A stretch of DNA of 64,000 nucleotides from Leucaena leucocephala (lineage: Eukaryota; Streptophyta; Magnoliopsida; Fabales; Fabaceae), in NCBI GenBank assembly GCA_037074615.1, contig CM073562.1, positions 7,487,001 through 7,551,000 on the forward strand. The letters run 5' to 3'. Made by a program: the position numbers and the translations under genes. The notes beneath the pieces were generated by a model that was given only the letters and a program-made list of their open reading frames with translations, was not told where the DNA came from and searched no databases. The first letter of the stretch is position 1. Each line of letters begins with the position of its first letter. Positions 35,901-47,900 of this stretch are shown here, piece after piece.

Positions 35901-38900
35901 CGTGCAGACTCTGCGACCATCATCACCTTGCGTCTACTCTCCCCGTGGCGCAAGACGGCGAAGGCTTCTCTGACCGTCAGAAGTGGGTCGCGAGCAAGAA
36001 GCCGTCCCCTGACGTCGTCGTACGCTGGATCCAATCTGGTGAGTAGTTTAAACAAGTGCTCCTCTTCCACTTCTCGCCTGTGCTCAGTCGCGTCGTCGGC
36101 ACAATGCCACACCCGATCCTGCAATTGATCTAGTTCCTGCCATAGAGCTGTTTTTTCAAGCCAATACTCGTTCAGCGATCTCAGTCCCTGCTTTGCCTGC
36201 CATAGTTTAGAGCGAACGTCGAAGATCACAGAGGCATTTGCCTTATTGCAGTAGGAGTCGCGGACAGCTTCCCAGATGGCCTTGGCTGAAGAGAGAAACA
36301 TATAGCTTTTCTTGATGCCTGGAGCCATCGCATTGATCAGCCAGGACGATACCAGTGAGTTCTCTGACTTCCACCGCTTCTGTGATTGAGCGTCGCCGGA
36401 TACAGGGGCATCAGCGAGGAGATAGTCGAGTCTATCCCGACCATCAATGGCGAGCCTCATGGATTGGGCCCATTCCATGTAGTTGTCGCCTGTGAGTTTC
36501 TCTGATACGAGCAGTGATGTTGATCCTTCAACATTGACGAGTCTCAAGGACCCAGTTCTGGGGACACCTTCTGATTGCTCGTGTGATTCTGCTGAAGACA
36601 TTGTCGCGGATTCTTCACCGTGCTCTGATACCATATGAGTAATTGTAAGTAATTGTATTCCACATGTATATACTTGCTTCTGTACAATGAGTTTATATAC
36701 ACATTCGGGGGATATCAAGGCTATAATGACTTAACCTGATTTTCCAGGATATACAATAAACTCTAATGAATAACGCTAATCCCTACAATCTCTCTTGATC
36801 CTAAAATCTCGGCATATTCACATATATATATATATATCCCACTTTCTAACCATTTCCCTCTCCCTCCCTCCGTCCTTCCCATCACACACCTCGCACACTT
36901 CATATGACTCTAGCCTTAGCCCATTACCCACAGCTCCATCACATCCACATGGTAATGCATTATGGAAGGCAAATTACAAGAAACAATAATGTATTCTCGA
37001 ATATTTGAAATAAATATGTATTCATAACTAAATGGTTCATGAATAACTATTTCATTCTTGTAAAGTTCTATTTCCATGCAACTGAGATAAGAACCACTAA
37101 TCCAACTAAAATAGTGTAGTCCCAATTCCCATAATATGCTACGATAAAATAAAATCCTGATTGGTGAAGAAATATAGATGAATTCACAAGCTTTTACAAA
37201 TGTTGATTGGGGAAGAAATTTAGATGACAGAAGATCCGCAAGTGGATTTTGCATTTTCCTGGGTCCTAAACAAGTCACATGGACTTCAAGGAAACAATCA
37301 GTGGTTTCCAGGTCAACCACAAAAGATGAGTATAGGAGCCTCAAAGATAAAGTAATGGACGTAAGATGGACTGACTTACTGCTAAGAGAGATGGGAATTG
37401 CTGTGATAGGGAAACGGAGCATCACGTGTGACAATTTGGGCACTTTAGCACTTGCATCAAACCCAGTTTTACACACAAAGAACAAGCATGTTGAATTAGA
37501 TGAACACTTTATACGTGAAAAAGTGGCAAATGGAGTATTAAAAGTAAACTTTGTTCCATCAGCAGAACATGTGGCAAATATATTGACCAAAATTGTCATA
37601 TAAATCTGTACTTATTTGAGGCAGAAGATTGGTGTGATGATGTTGGAAGAGCTTGTAGAGAAAACTGAAGATTAGAAGCAGTTCGAAATTGGTGCATCTT
37701 CAAAAGGTTAAATTTTTCAATTTACCCAAATAAGAAAATTTCAGTCCTATCATTTTTTCTGTTCCACTGTAATGTACATTGTTTCATTTGAAACAGTTGA
37801 CTGCAAACCCTAGAAACAAACATCTTTTAAAGGACTCACCAGAGAAAATTCCATTCATTGGAGTATATTTTAATCATAGAAAAACCAGTTAAAACAAAAG
37901 TTAACACAGCTATGCCAAAGAATTTGTCCCACCTAGAAAAAACAGAGAGAGAGAAAAAAAGAAAAAAGAAAAAGAAAAATTTCAAAGGAGAAATAGGGAG
38001 CCAGAGCTCCCTCAGATAGGTAGGCAAATCTACCAGCTTGAAAACAGAAACAATTAAAACCTTAACTTATCAAACCTAGCTCTAATTAAAAAAAACACAA
38101 ATATTTTGTACAAGATAATTAACTTAGTTGGCCATGCAACCAAAATCAAGTAGAAGGGAAGTACGATCAGTAAAGGTTTGAATTACTAGTGGCCAGTACA
38201 CTTATGTTAACTTATCATCACACAATTAAACTATTTGAACACTGGCAGTAAAATCAATAGGCCTCAGTCAAAACGTTTAGTACAAAAGGGGAAGGCAGAT
38301 GAAATACCTGGAACTCCAGAAGATGATGAGGGATTTCTTTTACAAACCGTGAAGGTTGAAGAATCTGGTGATGTAAAAAAATCATAAGATCCATATGTGA
38401 GAGAAATTTTAAGTAGAAGTCTATCTTTAAGCAATACAAACCTGCCAATTTGAATCCGAGGTGACATGTAGAATAAAAAGCTTATGACGAGCACGAGTCA
38501 TGGCAACGTAAAATAAACGTCTTTCCTCCTGAAAACCGTGTGAGAATTGATTTAGATAATCAATCTAAAACAATCCAGTTGAGGACGTAAAAATAACTTC
38601 TGCAACTGTGTCAAGAATGATGGTATACCTCTACTAAAGCTCCTGTGTCATTTACATTACCATTGAAATCATGTAATAGAGGAATCTCAGATTCATTTGC
38701 CTAGGTTTGCAGAAAAAAATAATCAGTTTAAGCCAGACATCATATCGATTGAAATCCATAAATTTTCATAACATACGGCAAAGAACAGAATTATGATCCC
38801 TGGACAAGGAAATCACATATCAAAATGAACTGCAGAGCTAGGCCCACTTTGTGACTGACATGTTCAATTGGATACTCGGAAAAAACTAAATATATTGATA

Positions 38901-41900
38901 TTTCATATTCGGTATGTTTTTTTGCCTGTAGTCAGTACTAAGTCAGTGACTTCCAATGTGCAGTAACATTGTCAAACAGACATAAAAGTCCATCGTATAA
39001 TTACTTTAAGATCACATTGTGAAAAACGAATTCAAATGATTGAAGTTAGGGATGGAACCTCTATAGGCCTAGGATAAACTAAAAAATAATTTAATACTTT
39101 ACGTACATAAATAAGTGCATGAGATTTGAATATTCTTTAAAGACATAAGAAATCATTAAGCACATCTGAAAGTGTAAAGAAAGTTTTATCCACTTCATTT
39201 TTTAGCTTATGACTAACATGTTCAATTAGATACTTATAAAAAGCCAGATGAATTGATATTTGACATGGTTTTACTCCATTAGTCGATTCTAATTCAGTGA
39301 CATGTGTGCATTTACATTGTCAGCTAGCATCTATGTCGATCATATAATTACTTTAAGATCACATAAATGCATATGGAATTTGAATTACTCTTTAAAAAAT
39401 GAGAAATCACTAAGCAAATCTGAAAATGTAAAGAAAGTTTTATCCACTTCATTTTTTAACTTGTCATAGAGCAATATATATGAAAAGTCTAACATACCTT
39501 AATTATGAAGACAGCATCCCACTCCAACCCTTTTGCCTACATAGCAAAAGAAATTATACTAGCCAGAATTTAGCCAAAATCCCTTCAATATGTACCAAGT
39601 GAGATTAAAGTACCTGATGAATGGTAGTCAATGTCACAGAATTTTTATTGTCCTTCGTCCTAGCACAGAAATTTTCCTTCTCACGCTGAGATAAATAATC
39701 AATGAATTTTCTTAGCAAATTAATGCAGCCTTTTTCTAACGTTACTTCCTCATCCCTTTTCACCTCAACAAGTTTAGTAGACAAAAACTCAGAGACGTCA
39801 TCCATTAGGTATTGAAGAACCTGAATAAAGAAGTAAATTATGCCATGAACTAGAAAGAAAAACAAAAGTTATTCCCCGTTAAATTTCAAATGGTTTATAA
39901 ATTTACTTTTATTTTCAAAAGATCAACATCCTTCCAAAATGTAGGGGAGATATAAACGCAATACAGGATAAACTCAAGCTTATTCATCATACTTTTGACC
40001 TAATTTTTATTTCTCTTTCTTATTTGATGATATTAGAAGCAGATGACATTTTTTTTCTTTTTTTCTTGATTTTGCTTGATTATCAGGCTAACTGACTAAG
40101 CACTCAAATCCCTCTTATTTGTATAATCCATTTTTTCCTCTACCTATTGAATAAGAATAGAATGGCTTCTGGCGGCACTCCCAACACATGTACATCAAAC
40201 CATATAATTTACTACTAGAGAAAACGTTCACTTTCTAAAACACCATAAATTACCATTAATGTTCATTCTACATTTCATGCATGCTCATAATGGTTCTACT
40301 TTTTATGCACATTTCCGGTTGAGTTTGGTTTGATTTTGAACTCTTCCAACCTGTTGAATGAGCAATATGAATAAATACTTACAGATCTGACATCATAGTC
40401 TTCATTCAGATATGTCCCCCCATCAACATCAACCACTGCCCGTTGGTCAAGAAGGTATTTCTAAAAGGCAAAGATTACAACATTAAAGAGTAGAATAGCT
40501 ATTGAAGAATCAGAAAATCAAATTGGAATATTAAGAAAGAAGCTCCGTATTTAGGCCCAAAAAGCAAGAAAGATGGGCATATATTTATTGAAAAACACTG
40601 GTTTATACAAAAAAAAACTTATGTTTCTTCAATTCTTTCTACATGTAAAGAAAATCTGTACCCTAATTTTCAATATGGAATCCAAAATTCTTCATTAACA
40701 AAGATTTTTTTGGAAACATAATTGAAAATCTAGTGTTCACTTAAAGTATTCATCCATGGGAGAATTTACTAATGGAGTTTTATGACTAGTTTTGTCAAAA
40801 AATGTCTTGTTTTACAAAAATCCACGATTGAATAAAATGTAAATCTACTTGTGATTTATACCATCCCAAAAATGTTTATTTATCCACAACCAGTTTTTAT
40901 TAACCAGCAATATTCAAACTTAACATGCCACACACATTTTTATTAAAATAAAATACTATTTGAGTAGAAAGTAGTAACTATTTTGTAAAATATAAAATTT
41001 AATATTCAATGTTGAAAAGATAGTTACATTAATTCAGGTGTCAAAAACCAAGTCAAAACATGGGTAAGAACCGCCTTACATAAGTAGATTATACCCCTGA
41101 TATACATGGCTAACAAATAATGAAAGTATACAAAAATTTATATAAAGAAAATCCCCAAGTTCAGACAAACCTCAGGTATCATGTTTGTGACTGATGATAT
41201 AACAGCTGAAATTGAACATTCCTGTTATAAGTAGTACATATATAAATAGCTTAATGACAAGCTACAACATCTCAGGGAAAAAGCACGAGATATATTGGTA
41301 ACAAATATGTTCTCCTAACACTTGCAAGATACGATAGAGAAAAATGAGAATTAGAACAAGTTATCTTTACAAAAAAAAAACAAATTGGTGGTGGGGAGGG
41401 GTGGGGTGGGGGAAGGTGGATGAAGTCTAAAAAATGCAACTAAACTTTCTGATCTTTGCATGTTAGAAATATAGGTTATCGACTAGAGCCATCACCAAGC
41501 ATTGGCACAGTGAAGAAGGTTTGAGTTCACACACACATAACACAAGCTATAAAAATTATTTACCAATATGCATATTCAAACTCATGAAGACTAGAGTGAC
41601 CAGCATTTTAGACATAGAAATCAGCAAACTAAGCTTACACAAGGCATTTTTACCTGATGAACAAGTTTTGATATCATCTCTAGGGTCACGAGTACCTTCC
41701 TACCTTGCACAAGCTGACTCCTATGATCAACAGATATGCCATGTGAGAAATAATAAAAGGCAGAGATATTGTATTTAATCTAGTAATTATTCCTAGATAT
41801 GACTTGACTGGGAGTTAATTGTATAGCAAATATTACATATAGATAAGACATCTATTAATGGGCACACAACCCAGCACATTCTCCTATTCCTCTTCCTCTA

Positions 41901-44900
41901 AGGCTTCACACTAATTTATATTGCCTCTAACCATTTCAAAATAGGGGATATATGTTTCTACAAAGCTAAAGAACAGAAAATTGAGCTTAATCAAATACTC
42001 CCTCCGGTCCCTTATATAAGGTGTTTCAAACATCTTGCACACAGATTAAGAAAAGCTGTTATATTGTTTGTTTTTGTTAAAAGAATGTCCCAGTATTCCA
42101 ATGATACCCTTATTAATTAAAGGGATGTCCGTCATAGAATTCAAGCTGGATGGTTTAAATGGTGAAAGACTATTGGAGTTCTCTACGATTGGAAAGTACC
42201 TAATAAAGTTAGAAAATTCTATCAGGCAGGTATAAGACTAACAATGCTTTATAGCAGTGAATGTTGGGCTTTAAAAGGACAACAAGAGCATAAAGTTAGA
42301 GTAGCTAAGATGAGGATGATGAAATATATGTGTGGGCATAGAAGAAAAAATAAAATCCATAATGAACATATACAAGGAAGAGTTGGAGTCGCAGCTATTG
42401 GGGAAAAATGGTAGAGCATCGTCTATGGTGGTTTTGACATATACAAAGAAGGCCATCGGATGCGCCTGTGAGAAAGGTGGATCAATTAGTATGGAACCTC
42501 AGTAAAAAGGGCAGAGGAAGACCATAAAGAACGCTCGATGAGGTTATTGTGTGGGACATCTTGGTTAACAATCTATCCATACCAAGGATTTGATTTTTGA
42601 TAGAGCACAATGACGTCATGTGATCCACATAGCCGACCCCACCTAGTGAGATAAGGCTTGTTGTTGTTATTGTAATTAAAGGGATATAAATATCATTCAT
42701 CTCAACCTAATTATTACAGGGGTAAAAATGAAAAATTCTTTAATTTTCTGACTAAACACATTATAATTTGAACCACCTTTTATTTTTGGAAGACACCTCA
42801 GAGGGAGTACTTCATTGTAAACGCTTCTAGAAAGAATGCATAAGCAAATATATTTCAACCAAACCTCTTAAAGGTACCAGAAATCTTGGCACTAAAGATG
42901 TCGCAAGCAGCAGATAAGAAACTACATTTCCTTATGGTTAAAATTTTGTTGACATGCTCAATTACCTGCAAGAAAGCAAAACACTCATCTACAACAATTA
43001 TACGAACAATATCTGAAAATAAATACTTCCTTGCGCAGATTTGAAATAACCATCTTCATAAATCATGTACCCTCTTTTTTTTGTCTTTCTCAAAAGGCAA
43101 TAAAGCCTTGAAGACACGACGATATGGGCCATCATCACAACCAGGTAATGCTGTGCGAAGCATGGCAATGATAGTTTTGACAACCTGTTATAAGTTATAA
43201 GATGGACCAAACAACATTCAGCATGCATGATGTTGAGAAAAGGGGAGAAGTTAGGGAGAGAAGGAAGGTACCCAAAAAAATATATTTATTACAAGACTCA
43301 ATCACACTTGAGACCATCGCATGTCTCCTAAAGAGAACGTAAAAATAGATAACTATGGAAAGCAAGAATCGAAAGGCTCATGCAGTATAATTCTTAGAAT
43401 AAACAAAACACAATACAATAAGCAAAATAAGAGAATAAATAATTCAGGTTCCTATTTACCCATAAGCATCCTACCGCATTTTGTGTTTTGGATCAAACAC
43501 CCATACCACATTTAAACATAAGGAACGTGTATTTGCACCCATTCTAACGGACAATAGATGAATGACATATCAAAATCTAAATTTAATTAGAAGCCGCATC
43601 ATTTCTTATATGAATTTAGCCCTATTTTAGACCGTGGCTCATCCTTTTAAGTGGCTCCTACTCCAAAATATAAAAACTGATCAAAGAAGTTTGATTTTTG
43701 TAGAGATATTATACGATATGTGAATATCCTATAATTAATATATAGGATACGATATGATACTGATATGATATTATATCATTAATGTCTAGGGTCCACTATT
43801 GTGTATATATATGGATTCAACATATCAATAAAATAAACAATTTTCTCTCTAAATCAACATGGTACTAGAGCAGTTAATTTGGGTTCACCTCCAGTTGGTT
43901 TTTGGCGTTTGTTTTCTATAGTTCTGGTCTCTGGTTTTCGATAGCACTATGCTTGCCGCTAATGTCCCACTTTCCAAAGACGAATCACGACACACGCCAG
44001 GCAGGGAAGGTCGCAACGCTCCGATCGGCGTGTCCCTGAAGTTTCATCACCATCTGAACAGCGCGTGAGTGTCAAGCGCCACCGCCAGTTCGTCGTCAAT
44101 CTCATGCTCCGGTGCTTGAGGCCTTCTCCCGTGATCTTTTCTGACAGCGCTACACTCCTTTGGGATCAACTCACCTTCCTGAGCATACCCCTGAAGTTTC
44201 GTGCCCTGGTTTTGACTATTCCATATTGGGTCTTCCGTTTCTCATCCATATTTTTTGGCTGTAGATTTGCAGCTTCTAATTCTAGATCCGTTTGTTCGTT
44301 GAGGTGATTTTATTTGACCCCTGGAGTGGTCTTCCTCTACTGGTTTGAATATTTGATCCTACGGAGCTCCCAGTGAAGCTACGGTAATTTGGTACTCTAG
44401 TTCTTTTGGTTAATCGTTGTCCAGTTGCTTTCGTTTTCAGTACTAATCTATTTTGATGGCTGCAACTAAGTCAACCACAATTTCTGAGATGGTTCTAGTA
44501 GTCACTAAAATTACTGAATACAAATTAACTTGAAGAAATTATCAAAATTGGAGTAAATCTATTCGTATTTATTTCCACAGTACTGAAAAGGAAGATCACT
44601 TAACCGATGATCCTCCAGAAGAGAAAGATCCCTCACGCAAGTCATAGTTAAGGGATGATGCACGGCTTTTCTTGCAAATTCGTAACTCTATTGATAGTGA
44701 GATCATGCCTTCTATTGCTCACTGTGAATTTGTTAAGGAACTAATAGACTACTTGGCATTCTTATACTTAGGCAAGAATAATATTCTAGAATATATGAGG
44801 TTTGAAGATCTTTCCATCACGCCAATATACAGGATGATCGTCCCCTTACAGCCTTCTTTCTGGATTTCAAAGGAATGTATGAAAAGCTCAATGCCCTCAT

Positions 44901-47900
44901 GTCTATTTCTGATGAGAGGAAGGTCAATGTGTCTCACCGAGAGCAGATGGCTACAATGAGTTTTCTTACTGCACTTCCGCCTCGATATATAGCTGCTCGT
45001 TCTCAAATTTTATCTGGGGCTCATCTCCCATCTCTTGAAGAAGCCTTCTCTCGTGTTGTGAAATGAACAAATCTCTTCATCGGCCTCTATTGTGCCTACT
45101 AGCGCATTGCTTAGTAGTGGCCAGAATAATACTCATGGGCTACCTAATCATCGTGGTCTTACACCAGGGGTTCTAATCAGGAGTCGAAAGATGTGATATG
45201 TTACTATTGTAAGGAGCCAAGTCATATGAAACGTACGTGTCGTAAACTTCAGAACAAACAGATCGACAGAATTCTGCACATGTGGCCATGACAGCTAATG
45301 ACACGGTTGCAATTTCTACTACTGAATATGATCAATTAAAGTCTAGCAATCCTCCTGCTAGTGCTACTATTGCAACAGGTAATAAGGCTATTGCCCTTGT
45401 CTCTTCTTCCTCCAAATGGATCATAGACTCTGGTGCTACTGACCACATGACAGGTAACTGCTATCTCTTCTCTACTTACAATTCTTATGCCAACACTTCT
45501 AACATCACCATTGCGGATGGTTCTCAATCCTGTATTCTTGGGGCTGGCACTATTGAACCTACCTCTTCTATTCATGTAGACTCTATGCTCAATGTCCCTA
45601 ATATTGCTTTTAACATTTTTGTCTCCTAGTAAATTTACTCGTCAATTAAACTGTTGGGTCTCACTTTCCCTGATCATTGCGTGATACAGGGTCTTTTGAC
45701 GAAGAAGATTATTGATAGAGGCTATGAATCTAGCAGTCATTACTTCCTTGATGATCAGGGGTCGCGTGCGGTGGCCTGTGCCAGTGATGTCACTCTTTTT
45801 GAAGCATATTGTTGTTTGGGTCATTTGTCTTTATCATCTTTAAAAAAAATTTATCCTCAATTTCAGCATTTGTTGTCCGTAGATTGTGAGTCATGTCGGT
45901 TTGCGAAACATCATCGCCTTCATTTAGTTTCTCGAGTCAATAAACGAGTTTCATCTCCTTTTGAGTTAGTGCACTCTGATGTTTGGGGTCCGTGTCCAGT
46001 TGAGTCCAAAGCTGGTTTCAAGTCCTTTGTTACATTTGTTGATGATTATTCCCTGTACTACTTGGTTATATTTAATGAAAAATCGTTCTAAGTTGTTCTC
46101 TCATTTTTGTGCCTTTACTGCTAAAATTAAGAATTAATTCAATACTTCTATCCATACTTTGCGCATAACTCTAGGGTTCCCGATATGATTCTAAATCATT
46201 TTGCTCATTTATGCTTCAAAACGGCATTTTCAATCTTCTTGTGTGGATACACCGGCTCAAAATGGCGTTGCTAAAAGAAAAAATCGCCACCTATTAGAAG
46301 TAGCCCATACTCTTCTGTTTCAAATGCAGGTTCCAAAACCTTTTTGGGCCGATGCGGTCTCCACTGCTTGCTTTCTCATTAATCGCATGTCTTCCTCTGT
46401 TCTTAATGGTCACATTCCCTACACTACTCTCTTGCCTTCCAAACCTTTGTTTCCCATTGACCCTAAGATTTTTGGATGTGTGTGCTTTGTTCAAGATGTG
46501 CGTCCAAGTGTCTCTAAATTATATCCTAAATCCCTCAAGTGTGTCTTCCTTGGCTACTCTCGTATTCAGAAAGGTTATAGGTGTTTCTCTCCGTCTCTTA
46601 ATCGTTACATGGTTTTTGCGGATGTTACTTTTCAAGAATCTGTTGCTTATTTTGCTTCTACCACTTCAACTCCTCCTTCTCCACCTACAGAGGAGGATAC
46701 TCTTCTAGTCTACTCTGTCCTTCCCTCACCATCACCGGCCCCAACTCCTATACTGGCGCCTAGTCAACCACCTTTGTCTCACCTTGCTTCCTTCAGCCCA
46801 CTAGTGCACAATAAACATTAGGAGCTGTTCTTATGGGATATATCAATCAATACACAATAAAAATGCAAAATGCACTATTTATAAACTCTAAACAATACAA
46901 GTCACCTCATATACCATGCATTGCAAGAGAAACATGTCTAGCTTGATCCTCAAAAATATTATTTAATTATTTAAATTCTTTAATTTTATTAACATATTTT
47001 TAATAAGTGTTATTAAAATATGAGTTTAAAACATTTTTAGAATTAGAAACAATCACATTAAAAGGTCTATCTAATTTTATGACTTTTTGGTTAAATTACA
47101 TAAAACTTTCCTAAATTTTGGAAGCATCTACAAATAACCTACATAACCTTTAAAGCTTAATAATAAACCCCCTAAACTTTCAAATCTATGCAAATAACAC
47201 AGAACCATCAATGTTATGCCTCCTTTAACATTATTTTTGTGTGCATATAACTCTCAATCTTTGAGTTATACGCATATAAATCCATTAAACTTTAAGCTAT
47301 TTGCAAATAAATAATGAATAAAACTAATAGTATGGGAGTTATCTTCATAAATATGAAAGTTCATTGAGGTTCATTGGAAAGTTTCAAAGTTAGGGAGGTT
47401 ATTTAAATGATATAAAGTTCATGAGTTTTTGTGTAATTTAGCCTTACTTTTATTAGGAAATTTAAATGAATACTTTTGAAAGTTCATTTAATTACTTAAT
47501 TATATATGTTGGGAATAAACTTAAAAATTCAACTAAAATTAGTTTTTACTTTTCTTATTTTGTAAATAACAATTCTTATTTTAAAGTTAGCATAAATGAA
47601 TAAACAAAGATACTCATAGATAAGTATTAAGCATAAATGAATAAATAAAGATACTCATAGATAAGTATTAAAAATAAGATTTTAAATAAAGTTAAGAGTG
47701 TTTCAATAAAGAATAAATTAGGATTAGAATGTAATATTGTAGTGTACTATGTTTTATCTAAAGTATATTTTATTTTACTTGTCATAATTTTATTGGTTTG
47801 GTTATTTGTTAGGATTATAAACTTTTGTCAAGATTAACATATTATCTTTCATCTTAAAATTATCTGTTGGACTCTCAATAATTCGGGTTCGTGTAGCGGA

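Larger units (their letters stand above)
32252..36634 (-). pseudogene. Copia B Gag-Pol, single frame with four stop codons
   Basis: From ATG at 36634 (MVSEHGEES) one frame of 1461 codons runs to 32252 with no frameshift. Stops are TGA at 35816-35818 (before the zinc knuckle) and TAG at 34742-34744 (integrase), 34031-34033 and 33740-33742 (before reverse transcriptase). Domains between them are well kept: CKKVGHTKSTCW knuckle, DSGASDHM protease, HQRLGHPNF, HTDNGIEYF, HSPQQNGIAERKN, YVDDIILTGDD, DADWAGDQED and TADVLTKALN. The order and wording follow copia A closely. As it stands it cannot make a full polyprotein. Confidence 0.92.
32058..36820 (-). mobile_element. Copia B: complete-length copia in intron 22, relative of copia A
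   Basis: LTRs of 185 bp (32058-32242, 36636-36820) differ at one base (CCGGG against CCAGG). The primer site TGGTATCAGAGC (minus, 36633-36622) lies two bases from the right LTR. The polypurine tract ACTTGAGGGGGAG precedes the left LTR. No matching 5-bp duplication is visible: TATTA lies on one side and CATAT, in an (AT)n run, on the other. Same orientation as the helicase. Confidence 0.92.
43699..46820 (+). mobile_element. Copia D: 3'-truncated copia in intron 12, antisense to the gene
   Basis: The 5' LTR is 43699-43859, followed by primer site TGGTACTAGAGC (43860-43871, two bases off the tRNA-iMet complement). Gag, protease and integrase remnants follow to about 46820. Reverse transcriptase, RNase H and the 3' LTR are missing, and the next sequence is plain AT-rich intron. 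It is the same family as the LTR at 8108-8279. Confidence 0.82.

Noticed and set aside
36916..37599. A 227-residue open frame on the minus strand
   Set aside because: It is antisense to a clear copia RNase H fragment on the plus strand and has no family pattern of its own.
44065..44307. An 80-residue frame upstream of copia D gag
   Set aside because: It lies in the untranslated leader between primer site and gag and matches nothing I recognise.
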